A stretch of DNA of 64,000 nucleotides from an uncultured Rhodobacterales bacterium (GCA_903873585.1 CAIQOV010000005.1:21168-85167); one strand, 5' to 3'; counted from the first letter of the stretch, positions 48,445 to 56,052 are shown. The notes: generated by a model from the sequence alone, not told the origin. A program made the numbers and translations.

Positions 48445-49415
48445 TTCATCGCCATCGACACAGCGCTTTCGGGCAGTTCTTCGCCAAAGCAGCGCTGGAA
48501 GAATTCGGCGACAGTCTGGCGTTCCAGCTCGTCGCATTTGTTCAGGAACGACAGGCGGAAAGCATAGCCCACGTTGCGGAAAATCTCGGCGTTTTGCGCC
48601 CAGTTCAGCACGGTGCGCGGCGACATCACGGTCGACAGATCGCCGTTCATAAAGGCGGTGCGGGTCAGATCGGCCACGGTCACCATTTGGCTGATCGTCT
48701 TACGCCCCTTGTCAGAGTTGTAATGCGGCGACTTGGCCAGAACGATGGCGGCTTCGGCATCGTGGCTTAGGTAGTTCAGCGTGGCGACCAGTGACCAACG
48801 GTCCATCTGGGCTTGGTTGATTTGCTGGGTGCCGTGATACAGCCCCGTTGTGTCGCCCAAGCCCACGGTGTTGGCCGTGGCGAACAGGCGGAAATAGGGG
48901 CTGGGGGTGATGATTTCGTTCTGGTCCAGCAGGGTCAGCTTGCCGTCATGTTCCAGCACGCGCTGAATGACAAACATCACATCGGCACGGCCCGCATCAT
49001 ATTCGTCAAACACAATCGCGACATTGTTGCGCAAGGCCCAAGGCAAGATGCCTTCGTGAAACTCTGTCACTTGCTTGCCGTCGCGCAGTTTGATGGCGTC
49101 TTTGCCGATCAGGTCGATGCGGCTGATATGGCTGTCAAGGTTGACCCGCACGCAGGGCCAGTTCAGCCGTGCCGCGACCTGTTCGATATGGGTGGATTTG
49201 CCCGTGCCGTGATAGCCTTGAATCATCACGCGCCGATTGTAAGCAAAGCCTGCAAGGATCGCCAAGGTCGTATCGGGATCGAACTTATAGGTCGGATCAA
49301 TCTCGGGGACACGGTCGGTGCGGTCGGCAAAGCCCTTGACCTTCATGTCGGTGTCAATGCCAAAGACCTCACGAACAGAGATGTCTTCGGTGGGTTTCAC
49401 AGCGTTATCCAGCAT
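48441..49415 (-). CDS. cobS: Aerobic cobaltochelatase subunit CobS
   Basis: AAA+ ATPase of the cobaltochelatase. 324 residues: Walker A in [20 protein letters not shown], Walker B in [49 protein letters not shown] and a C-terminal [26 protein letters not shown]. cobT lies further downstream on the same strand after unrelated genes. Confidence 0.95.
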   Translation of the reverse strand: MLDNAVKPTEDISVREVFGIDTDMKVKGFADRTDRVPEIDPTYKFDPDTTLAILAGFAYNRRVMIQGYHGTGKSTHIEQVAARLNWPCVRVNLDSHISRIDLIGKDAIKLRDGKQVTEFHEGILPWALRNNVAIVFDEYDAGRADVMFVIQRVLEHDGKLTLLDQNEIITPSPYFRLFATANTVGLGDTTGLYHGTQQINQAQMDRWSLVATLNYLSHDAEAAIVLAKSPHYNSDKGRKTISQMVTVADLTRTAFMNGDLSTVMSPRTVLNWAQNAEIFRNVGYAFRLSFLNKCDELERQTVAEFFQRCFGEELPESAVSMAMK

Positions 49416-49580
49416 CGATCCAAGCCCAAATTTGATTGCAACGCCTGTGTGAACGATAAGCCGCGCCCCTGCAAGAGCAAGCGGGGGATTTGGCCGCGTT
49501 CCGCTGATGGTTTACAGCCCCGCAGGGCTTGGTTACAAACGCGTGCCAGTTTGCCTCACGTTATTTCATGGATGCCGCTT

Positions 49581-51242
49581 ATGACCAACCTTGCCAATGC
49601 TGCGATTTTCTACGCCTCGGATGGCTACAAACCCGAGCAAAAGGGGATCAACGGTCGCCGTGTGGCGGGGGAAAGCTTTCTGCGCGGATTCTTACAGCAC
49701 GCAGCGGTGGATGAGTTTGTGTTCGTCACCAAGTCGTCGGGCGAGATCGAAGAGATCAAACATTTCTACGAAAAGGCAAATATTCCCAAACGGTTGCGCG
49801 TGGCCGCTTTGTTGCGCCCGCAAGAAATAGCACCCGTTGAAACCCTGTATTACCCCGCCGCGAACTTCGCCGCCGAAGCGTGGCGCAGGGCGGATCATGG
49901 GTCTAGCGCTTGGGCGATCTGCGGGTTGACCCATACCACATCGACCCAAGCGATCATGCAGGGCTTTTTTGATCTGCGCATGGCCCCTGTGATGGAGTGG
50001 GATGAGGTGATCTGCACCTCTCGTGCCGTGCGAGGCGCTGTTGCAACCCAGATGGACCTGATCGACGGCTATATAGCTAAGCGCTTTGGCACGCAGCCCC
50101 CGCCACGCCCGATGTTGCCGGTTATTCCCTTAGGGGTTCATTCGGGCAATTTTGCCCGCAACCCTGCCGCGCGGGCGATCTTGCGCGCGCAACTGGGCGC
50201 TGCCGAGACGGATGTGGTCTTTTCCACCGTTGCCCGCCTTAGCCCGCATGAAAAGTTTGACCCTATCCCGATTTTCATCGCCATGCAGGCGGCGGTGGCG
50301 AACCTTCCCGCTGGCGTGAAGATGCACGTGGTGATGTGCGGCCAGTTTCGCCAAGCCTATGCCCGCGCGGTGTTTGAACAGGGTGCGGCCCGCCTGATGC
50401 CGGATGTGGGCTTTTTGCTGCTGGATGGGGCCAAGCCCGAAACGCCGCAGCAAGCTTTGTCTGGGGCAGATGTGTTCTTGTTTATGATCGACAATATCCA
50501 AGAAGCCTTTGGCCTTGCCCCGATTGAAGGGATGGCCGCTGGTTTGCCGGTTTTGGGGTCTGATTGGGACGGTTTGAAAGACACCATCAGCGCCGATGCG
50601 GGCCTGCGCGTCAAATCGCGGCTGCTTGGGCCGCAGCATATGGCCAATGAAAGCCTGCGTTTGCAAGGCGGTATTGACAGCTTCACCCAGTATTCCGCTG
50701 CCGTATCGGCCATGACAGAGTTGGATATGGCCGATATGACAGCCAAAATCGTCGCCTTGGCCAGCAATCCAGATTTGCGTGCAAGGTTGGGGCAGGGGGC
50801 CTTGGCGCGGGCGAAAAACACCTATGATTGGTCGGTTGTCATCCCGCAGATGCAAGAGCTTTGGGGTGAACAAGCGGCGCGCAAGACCTTCGCCAGTGCC
50901 AAGGCGCTGCGCATTCCGGGTTTTGCCTTGCCCATCGCGCCGTCGCCTTCGTTGCTGTTTGCCAGCTACCCGTCAGAAGTCGCACAACTTGGCGCTGATC
51001 GCTTCACCGCGCCCGACCGCACCGGCCAAGTCGGGCTAGAGGAAATGCTGGCCCTGCGCAACTATGCAGGGTTGAACCATATCTTCACCCAACCGCCCCG
51101 CATCGCCGCAGTTTTCAGCGCGGTTGTCGGCGGCGATGACACGGTGCAAACCATCGCCAAGACCGCCCAAATGCCCGTGATGATGGTGGAACGCACGCTG
51201 ATGTGGCTGCTGAAATATGATTTTGTCAGGCGCATCACCTGA
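49581..51242 (+). CDS. Glycosyltransferase family 4-like protein with extra C-terminal domain
   Basis: About 553 residues. The C-terminal Rossmann half of a GT4-type fold is clear: VVFSTVARLSPHEKFDPIPIFI, ALSGADVFLFMIDNIQEAFGLAPIEGMAAGLPVLGSDWDGLKDTI, including the nucleotide-binding Glu region. After about residue 430 comes an extra segment ending DTVQTIAKTAQMPVMMVERTLMWLLKYDFVRRI, which looks like a winged helix. Start is uncertain: ATG at 49581 is chosen, 49572 is in frame, and both lack a good ribosome site; the open frame further upstream overlaps cobS. Donor and acceptor unknown. Confidence 0.82.
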   Translation: MTNLANAAIFYASDGYKPEQKGINGRRVAGESFLRGFLQHAAVDEFVFVTKSSGEIEEIKHFYEKANIPKRLRVAALLRPQEIAPVETLYYPAANFAAEAWRRADHGSSAWAICGLTHTTSTQAIMQGFFDLRMAPVMEWDEVICTSRAVRGAVATQMDLIDGYIAKRFGTQPPPRPMLPVIPLGVHSGNFARNPAARAILRAQLGAAETDVVFSTVARLSPHEKFDPIPIFIAMQAAVANLPAGVKMHVVMCGQFRQAYARAVFEQGAARLMPDVGFLLLDGAKPETPQQALSGADVFLFMIDNIQEAFGLAPIEGMAAGLPVLGSDWDGLKDTISADAGLRVKSRLLGPQHMANESLRLQGGIDSFTQYSAAVSAMTELDMADMTAKIVALASNPDLRARLGQGALARAKNTYDWSVVIPQMQELWGEQAARKTFASAKALRIPGFALPIAPSPSLLFASYPSEVAQLGADRFTAPDRTGQVGLEEMLALRNYAGLNHIFTQPPRIAAVFSAVVGGDDTVQTIAKTAQMPVMMVERTLMWLLKYDFVRRIT

Positions 51243-51252
51243 CAAAATCACC

Positions 51253-51885
51253 TTAGTCCTTGAAATAGCGGCTGTCTTTGATCTGGTCCCAAGCCCAGAC
51301 AACCTGTTGCAAACGGTCTTCATCAGACCGGTCGCCGCCGTTCATATCGGGGTGAAGATCTTTGACCAAGATTTTGTATTGCTTGCGAATCTCGGTTTTT
51401 GTCCAAGTGTCGCGGGCATCCATGATTTCCAGCGCCTTGCGTTCAGTCGGCGGCAATTTGCGGCTGGATGTGCCGATGGGCTTGGCATTGGTGGTGGCGG
51501 CCTTTTCGCCCATCGCGTCAAGCGGGTCGTTGATGCCAAGCCGTGCCCAAGACCGGCCATCATCCTTGCGGCTGAAGGGGGTCGTCTCACGCTCCCACAG
51601 CCGATCCTTATCGAGCAGTTTTTGAAATTCTTCGTCGGTGGCCGCGCCAAAGAAGTTCCACTTCAAGTTGTATTCGCGCACATGATCGCGGCAGAACCAG
51701 AAGAACTCGTTCAACAGCTCGGGCGATTTTGGCGCACGGTACGCGCCTTTTTCCTTGCAGGTCGGATAATCGCAGGCCTTGTTCGACATTTCCGAAGCGC
51801 CCGACATGCCGCGCCGGCCGGTTTTGCGCTTGGCCTTGTCAGACGAAACACGCAAATCAAATTCAAACGGGGGACGACTGGACAT
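51253..51885 (-). CDS. J-domain (DnaJ-like) protein
   Basis: 210 residues. The N-terminal half has a small Cys pair (CDYPTCKEKGAYRAP with FFWFCRDHVREYN) and the C-terminal 60 residues form a J domain: WTKTEIRKQYKILVKDLHPDMNGGD, with the HPD motif that stimulates Hsp70 ATPase. The ATG at 51885 (MSSRPPFEFDLRVSS) is chosen because the upstream extension overlaps the divergent bolA gene. This J protein beside bolA is a known alphaproteobacterial pairing. Confidence 0.9.
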   Translation of the reverse strand: MSSRPPFEFDLRVSSDKAKRKTGRRGMSGASEMSNKACDYPTCKEKGAYRAPKSPELLNEFFWFCRDHVREYNLKWNFFGAATDEEFQKLLDKDRLWERETTPFSRKDDGRSWARLGINDPLDAMGEKAATTNAKPIGTSSRKLPPTERKALEIMDARDTWTKTEIRKQYKILVKDLHPDMNGGDRSDEDRLQQVVWAWDQIKDSRYFKD

Positions 51886-51955
51886 TGTTAGGCCTTTCCG
51901 ACTCAAGCACGCAAGAATAGGGCATTTGGTGGCAGATTGAAGGGGAGAAGTGAAA

Positions 51956-52207
51956 ATGGCGATAAAGGATGAGATTGAGGCGCGCTTGGGTGCCGCCTTT
52001 AGCGTGACCGAGTTGCAGGTGGTGAACGAAAGCCACCGCCACGCAGGCCACGGCGGCGATGACGGGTCGGGCGAAAGCCACTTTGCCGTCAAGTTACGCG
52101 CGCCCGAATTGGCCGCACTTGGCCGTCTTGCCCGCCACCGCGCCGTGCAGGCCGCTTTGGGCGACATCAACACCCGTGTGCACGCCTTGGCCCTCGACCT
52201 CGGCTGA
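51956..52207 (+). CDS. bolA: BolA family protein
   Basis: 83 residues with the class II KH-like fold: IKDEIEARLGAAFSVTELQVVNESHRHAGH, then SHFAVKL and RLARHRAVQAALGDIN...VHALAL. The His in SHRHAGH and partner residues would bind Fe-S with a monothiol glutaredoxin. GGGGAG lies eight bases before the ATG at 51956; a GTG at 51950 would add two residues. Confidence 0.93.
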   Translation: MAIKDEIEARLGAAFSVTELQVVNESHRHAGHGGDDGSGESHFAVKLRAPELAALGRLARHRAVQAALGDINTRVHALALDLG

Positions 52208-52336
52208 TGTCGTTTTGCCCAAATAATGGGCGGGTTTGCGCCGATGCCGGCTATTTCGTGCCCAGCCCTAACATGGGTGCTTTTCTTGGCGCGGTTAAGT
52301 GCTAGCTTACGATGGCAAATGATCGAGAGGCCCAAG
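52208..52336. other. Gap after bolA with no recognised gene
   Basis: 129 bases between bolA and the 44-codon ORF. I see no gene here; it should contain the promoter of the small ORF, but no clear -35/-10 pair stands out. Confidence 0.4.
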
Positions 52337-52471
52337 ATGAAGTTGATCCGTCACCGCCTAGCCGAACTTGTCAAAAATCTTGTCTTGGCCGTGCAAAACT
52401 TTGGCGCACCGCCGATGAAGCTTATTCCCATTCCTGTCGCGGTGCGCGCCAAGCGCCAAACCCGCCGTTAA
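52337..52471 (+). CDS. Small basic hypothetical protein, 44 residues
   Basis: ATG preceded by GAGAGG. The peptide MKLIRHRLAELVKNLVLAVQ continues NFGAPPMKLIPIPVAVRAKRQTRR and is strongly basic, with an amphipathic N-terminal helix. It ends 16 bases before a very strong bidirectional terminator, which supports it being transcribed. No family recognised. It could instead be part of a non-coding transcript. Confidence 0.5.
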   Translation: MKLIRHRLAELVKNLVLAVQNFGAPPMKLIPIPVAVRAKRQTRR

Positions 52472-52487
52472 TCGCGTCAATCGCGTG

Positions 52488-52528
52488 AAACGACAAAGCC
52501 CGAAGCATCGCTTCGGGCTTTGTCGTTT
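52488..52528. terminator. Strong bidirectional Rho-independent terminator
   Basis: AAACGACAAAGCCCGAAGC and its exact complement GCTTCGGGCTTTGTCGTTT form a 19-bp stem with a three-base loop, with T-rich ends on both strands. It serves the 44-codon ORF from the left and the probable 6S RNA from the right. Confidence 0.93.
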
Positions 52529-52533
52529 GTAAG

Positions 52534-52695
52534 CGGCGGGCCCGCAGCGGCCGTGGAGACGGAGTTTTCCCGAGAGCCAGAGGTCTCAGGTGGGCGCCAG
52601 GTAGCAAGACCAGAATCTTGCCAGAGCCAGCCCCCGTTCGCTTGCTTATCGGCCACTGGAAAAGGTGCCTCACACGAGAAGAGCAGAACCCGCCA
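52534..52695 (-). ncRNA. ssrS: Probable 6S RNA (SsrS)
   Basis: About 160 nt, non-coding. The transcript would begin GUGGCGGGUUCUGC and end GCGGGCCCGCC, so GGCGGG/CCCGCC and CUGC/GCGG close a terminal stem, as in 6S RNA. Between them are two largely unpaired strands (CCAGUGGCCGAUAAGC on one side, CUCGGGAAAACUCCGUC on the other) and a distal hairpin GCAAGA...UCUUGC. It has its own promoter 17-spaced upstream and a terminator just after. Size, closing stem, bubble-like middle and isolation fit 6S RNA, which mimics an open promoter and binds sigma70 polymerase. I identify it by architecture, not by alignment. Confidence 0.62.
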
Positions 52696-52700
52696 CCCCT

Positions 52701-52729
52701 TAGATAGGCGCAGGACTGGGGCAAAGCAA
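52701..52729 (-). promoter_or_regulatory. Sigma70-type promoter of the probable 6S RNA
   Basis: On the minus strand TTGCTT (52729-52724) and TATCTA (52706-52701) are separated by exactly 17 bases; transcription would begin near 52695. Confidence 0.65.
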
Positions 52730-52741
52730 GGCTTGCCTGAT

Positions 52742-52756
52742 GTTCACCTTTGGTTC
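52742..52756 (+). promoter_or_regulatory. LexA (SOS) box upstream of mmcB
   Basis: GTTC-ACCTTTG-GTTC is an exact match to the alphaproteobacterial LexA site GTTC-N7-GTTC. It ends 12 bases before the mmcB start codon, so LexA binding would block its expression until DNA damage. Confidence 0.85.
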
Positions 52757-52768
52757 ATATTTGCCGCT

Positions 52769-53242
52769 ATGGACACAATCGCCCAACCGATCGACACCGC
52801 ACTTCCACCCTTGCCCGGCCAAAGGCTGGCGCGCGGCGTTGCGCGGGCGCTGCGGGGGTTAGATTTTGTGACGGTGGAAGAGATGATCCCCACCCCCGGC
52901 CTGCGCGTCGATCTGATGGCGCTGGGGCCGAAGGGCGAGGTGTGGGTGATTGAATGCAAATCCGGCCCCGCCGATTTTCGCGCCGATCAAAAATGGCAAG
53001 GCTATCTAGATTTCTGCGACCGCTTTTTCTGGGCCGTCGATGCCGATTTTCCAACCCATGTGCTGCCCGATGACACGGGCCTGATCTTGGCCGATGCCTA
53101 TGATGCCGAAATCATCCGCATGGGCCCGCAAACCCCTTTGGCGGGGGCGCGGCGCAAAGCCGTGCTGCACAAATTCGCCCGCCAAGCCGCCGCGCGCTTG
53201 CACAGCTTTCGCGATCCAGGTGTTGCCGCGCTGATCGGCTGA
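52769..53242 (+). CDS. mmcB: MmcB family DNA repair protein
   Basis: 157-residue PD-(D/E)xK nuclease-like protein of the MmcB family, which in Caulobacter is part of the damage response. Asp in RVDLMALGPKGEVWVIECKSGPADF and the ECK triad are the catalytic-type residues; FRADQKWQGYLDFCDRFFWAVD follows. The start is supported by the LexA box directly upstream. The SOS-type promoter region is shared back-to-back with the probable 6S RNA promoter. Confidence 0.9.
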   Translation: MDTIAQPIDTALPPLPGQRLARGVARALRGLDFVTVEEMIPTPGLRVDLMALGPKGEVWVIECKSGPADFRADQKWQGYLDFCDRFFWAVDADFPTHVLPDDTGLILADAYDAEIIRMGPQTPLAGARRKAVLHKFARQAAARLHSFRDPGVAALIG

Positions 53243-53458
53243 TCACTTTTTCTTGCGCGGCCCGCCACCTTGGCCCATCGCGCGCACAGCCTCGGCGGCG
53301 GCGCGCAACTCTTCGGCGATGTCGAGTGCCTCTTCCGGATCAAAGTCCATCGGCAGTTCGGTGCCGTCATCGGCTTCGATATAAATGCGCACCATGCCCT
53401 GATCGGTTGGCCCGATCTGGATATTGGCGGACACGTCGCTTTGCTTGTCGATCCCCAT
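53243..53458 (-). CDS. Conserved small acidic hypothetical protein
   Basis: 71 residues: MGIDKQSDVSANIQIGPTDQ, MVRIYIEADDGTELPMDFDPEEALDIAEELRAAAEAV and a basic tail PRKKK. GAGGGTGATC precedes the ATG at 53458. It looks like a DUF6324-type protein of Rhodobacterales, function unknown. Its stop abuts that of mmcB. Confidence 0.75.
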   Translation of the reverse strand: MGIDKQSDVSANIQIGPTDQGMVRIYIEADDGTELPMDFDPEEALDIAEELRAAAEAVRAMGQGGGPRKKK

Positions 53459-53728
53459 GATCACCCTCGTTTTGACGCTTAAGCCTGTGCGTGAACTGGG
53501 GGGTACTGTCAACACATCCTGCGCGGTTGCCCATATATTGGGCGCTTTTTGTCGCAAAACACCATCTAATGTAGTCTTAAGTGTTCGAAAATAGCCACTA
53601 ACGTATATGTTCGCGAAATGTGCTTGACTGAGCGGAATCTTGCTTATCCTATAATTTGGCGAACTAAATAAGCAATTGTTCGAAAAAGCTGCTCAAAGAT
53701 TGGGCAGAGCAACAAATGGAGGTATCTT
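53459..53728. promoter_or_regulatory. AT-rich repeat-bearing control region of the microprotein pair
   Basis: 270 bases, markedly AT-rich in the right half. TGTTCGAAAA or a close variant (TGTTCGCGAAA) occurs three times, at 53582, 53609 and 53677. TTGCTTAT (53639-53646) and its complement ATAAGCAA (53668-53675) bracket a TATAAT (53650-53655). TTGACT (53624-53629) is 20 bases before TATAAT or 15 before TATCCT. The layout suggests a regulated promoter. Confidence 0.5.
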
Positions 53729-53953
53729 ATGAATATCGACGCAGTACGCAAAATGATCCGCAGCATCACCGAACTGGGCATGGGCCTGTTGGCTTTGGCG
53801 ATTGTTGCATCCTTGCTGGTTGGCCCAGACAACATGTCCTTCTTGGGCGATGTTGTAGGCAACGTGACCAACCTTATTAAAACACTCGGCAGCGCTGGCC
53901 TGGCCGGCCTGATCTCGCTGGGCGTTGTCGTCTGGCTGATCCAGACCAAGTAA
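53729..53953 (+). CDS. Two-helix membrane microprotein A
   Basis: 74 residues, ribosome site GGAGG. Short amphipathic start, then helix 1 (GMGLLALAIVASLLVG), a loop with an Asp (GPDNMSFLGDVVGNVTNLIKTLG) and helix 2 (LAGLISLGVVVWLI). It aligns without gaps over 58 residues with the following gene, sharing E-x-G, G-x-D, G-x-VV-x-NV-x-x-LI and W. No known family recognised. Confidence 0.8.
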   Translation: MNIDAVRKMIRSITELGMGLLALAIVASLLVGPDNMSFLGDVVGNVTNLIKTLGSAGLAGLISLGVVVWLIQTK

Positions 53954-53959
53954 AAGGGA

Positions 53960-54220
53960 ATGACACCGCCCCCCGCAGAGGAGAAGGTGCTGAACTGGCT
54001 AAGTAAATTGATTGCCTTAGGTTTACAGGTGGTCGAGGCTGGCTTTGTTCTGGTTCTGTTAAGTGTGCTTCTCTATATCCTGTTGGGGGCGGATGCCGGC
54101 CTTTATGTTGGCTCGGTTGTGGTTAATGTGAAGATTCTGATCGACGCCTTTACGCCGCAAGCGCTGATCGGGGTTGCCATCGTGGTGACCTTGGGGTGGA
54201 TCGCCAAACGCCCAAGGTAA
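53960..54220 (+). CDS. Two-helix membrane microprotein B, paralogue of A
   Basis: 86 residues starting six bases after gene A, so co-translated. Helix 1 FVLVLLSVLLYILLG, loop ADAGLYVGSVVVNVKILIDAF, helix 2 LIGVAIVVTLGWI, basic end AKRPR. The N-terminus is longer than in A (MTPPPAEEKVLNWLSKLIALG). Together they look like a hetero-oligomeric membrane pair. Function unknown; tRNA-His follows 81 bases later. Confidence 0.8.
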   Translation: MTPPPAEEKVLNWLSKLIALGLQVVEAGFVLVLLSVLLYILLGADAGLYVGSVVVNVKILIDAFTPQALIGVAIVVTLGWIAKRPR

Positions 54221-54239
54221 CAGTTTGCGATTTTGCGGG

Positions 54240-54268
54240 TTGACCCTATGTCGCGAAGTCCATAAATC
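54240..54268 (+). promoter_or_regulatory. Promoter of tRNA-His
   Basis: TTGACC (54240-54245), 17 bases, TAAATC (54263-54268); transcription would start about 25 bases before the mature tRNA. Confidence 0.6.
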
Positions 54269-54301
54269 ACCCTCACCGATGCAAATGCGCGGTGTCGATG
54301 T

Positions 54302-54378
54302 GCCGCTTTAGCTCAGTTGGTTAGAGCGCTAGATTGTGGATCTAGAGGTCTCCCGTTCAAGCCGGGAAAGCGGTACCA
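54302..54378 (+). tRNA. tRNA-His (GTG)
   Basis: Cloverleaf: acceptor GCCGCTT/AAGCGGT, D arm AGCTCAGTTGGTTAGAGCG, anticodon stem-loop CTAGA-TTGTGGA-TCTAG with anticodon GTG, T arm CCCGTTCAAGCCGGG, encoded CCA. The base before G1 is T and the discriminator is A73, so the usual G-1:C73 pair is not encoded, as known for many alphaproteobacteria. Confidence 0.95.
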
Positions 54379-54411
54379 TCAACCTTCTTGGAATTTGTCA
54401 GGCTTTGCGCG

Positions 54412-55791
54412 TCAGATAAGCGCACGCACAACTGTTTCCACCATAGCCACATCTTGTGCCGTGCAATCAAACTGCCCGACCTGCACACGTATGACAAAGC
54501 GGCCCTGATGGCGGGTTTGGGTTAGATAAATGCGGCCATCGTCGTTGATGCGGGTCAAAAGCGCCTCGGTCGCGGCATCGTTTGCCAAGGCAAAGGTGAA
54601 CAATGACAGCGCGGGTTGGGTGACAATCTCCACCCCCGGCACCTTGCCCAAAGCCAAAGCCAAATCCTGCGACCAAGCCACGTGGTTGCGGATGCGCGTG
54701 CGCAAGCCTTCAAGCCCATAGGCGCGCAGGGTGAACCACAGCTTAAGCGCGCGAAAGCGCCGCCCCAAAGGCACGGTCCATTCGTTGAAATTCACCACCT
54801 CTTCGCGCCCCGCCGTTTCCAGATAGGTCGGGCGCAGGCCAAGGGTTTTCACCTGCGGCCCCGGATCGCGCAGAAATTGCACGGCACAGTCAAACTGCGC
54901 GCCAAGCCATTTGTGCGGGTTAAACACGATGCTATCAGCGCCTTCGACCCCTGCCCAAAGGCTGCGAAACTCTGGGCAGATCATCGCAGACCCTGCCCAA
55001 GCCGCATCAACATGCACGGGCAGATCGTGGGCCTTGGCCACCGCGATGCAATCCGCGATCCGGTCAAACGCCCCGACCGAGGTGCCACCGGCACACAGCA
55101 CCACCCCCGCTGGCACAAACCCCGCCGCAAGGTCAGCGGCAATGGCGGCGTGCAGCGCTTCGGGAACCATCGACAGGCTGGCATCGGTGGCAATCTTGAC
55201 CAGATTCGCCTGCCCGATCCCTGCAATGCGCACCGCCTTATCGACCGAGGAATGGGTTTGATCGCTGGCATAAATCCGCAACCGCGGCTGGCCGTGCAGG
55301 CCCTGTGTCAGCCCTGTCCATTCTAAAGCCTGCTCGCGCATGGTTAAAATGGCCGACAGGGTGGCAGTTGTGGCACTGTCATGAATAGTGCCCGTGAACC
55401 CCTCAGGCAGGCCCAAAGACTGGCGCAGCCAATCGACCATGACCTGCTCAATCTCTGTCACCGCAGGCGATGTTTGCCACAGCATCCCTTGGGCCGCGAT
55501 GGCATTGGCCAATTGCTCGGCCAGCATGGATGCGGGCGAGGCATTGGCCGGAAAATAGGCAAAAAAGCGCGGGTGTTGCCAATGGGTCAGGCCGGGGGGC
55601 ACGATGCGGGCAAAATCTGCGAAGATGGTTTCCATCGGCTCGGCCACCTCTGGCGGCGAGAGGGGCAATTGCCGCGCGATGGCCGCCGGAACCAGCGGCG
55701 CGCGCACCGGCCGATCGCGCAGGTTGGCATGATAATCATGCGCCCAATCCGCCGCGCGTTTGGACCAGTGGCGCAGATCATCATGGTTCAT
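54412..55791 (-). CDS. PLP-dependent group II decarboxylase (aromatic-L-amino-acid decarboxylase-like)
   Basis: 459 residues. The N-terminal HWQHPRFFAYFPANASPASMLAEQL, VHVDAAWAGSAMICPEFR and the Schiff-base lysine in FNPHKWLGAQFDCAVQF match the DDC/tyrosine decarboxylase group. It is minus strand, next to tRNA-His, with no pathway genes adjacent. Members decarboxylate tyrosine, tryptophan or DOPA, and some act as aldehyde synthases; the substrate is not decided here. Confidence 0.88.
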   Translation of the reverse strand: MNHDDLRHWSKRAADWAHDYHANLRDRPVRAPLVPAAIARQLPLSPPEVAEPMETIFADFARIVPPGLTHWQHPRFFAYFPANASPASMLAEQLANAIAAQGMLWQTSPAVTEIEQVMVDWLRQSLGLPEGFTGTIHDSATTATLSAILTMREQALEWTGLTQGLHGQPRLRIYASDQTHSSVDKAVRIAGIGQANLVKIATDASLSMVPEALHAAIAADLAAGFVPAGVVLCAGGTSVGAFDRIADCIAVAKAHDLPVHVDAAWAGSAMICPEFRSLWAGVEGADSIVFNPHKWLGAQFDCAVQFLRDPGPQVKTLGLRPTYLETAGREEVVNFNEWTVPLGRRFRALKLWFTLRAYGLEGLRTRIRNHVAWSQDLALALGKVPGVEIVTQPALSLFTFALANDAATEALLTRINDDGRIYLTQTRHQGRFVIRVQVGQFDCTAQDVAMVETVVRALI

Positions 55792-55979
55792 GGCATGGTC
55801 CTTGGGCTAAAAGCTGCCCGCAGATGAAGGCAGACGCGCACCGCCTTGGCAAGACCCGCCGTCAATTGACAAGCCGTCGTGAACTTTCCCCTTGGTTTCA
55901 TGCGGTCTTTTCGCTAAAAGCCCCCCATGACGCGCAAAAGCCCCATCGCTACCGCTTGCATTACCGGCTGACTTTGTCA

Positions 55980-56021
55980 GGCGGGCCCGTCATTTCGTCC
56001 TTCAGAACGAAAAGGTCCGCC
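55980..56021 (+). promoter_or_regulatory. Structured leader hairpin before cysS
   Basis: GGCGGGCC (55980) and GGTCCGCC (56014) pair with one wobble, enclosing a second stem TTTCGT/ACGAAA. It lies 31 bases before the cysS start and has no U-run. It may influence translation; it is not a T-box. Confidence 0.4.
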
Positions 56022-56052
56022 CGATAGGGGTTTAAGGACGTTTGGAGGGACC

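Noticed and set aside
48813..49580. 256-codon N-terminal extension of the glycosyltransferase
   Set aside because: It runs antisense through cobS, has no relevant domain, and ends at the ordinary start near 49581.
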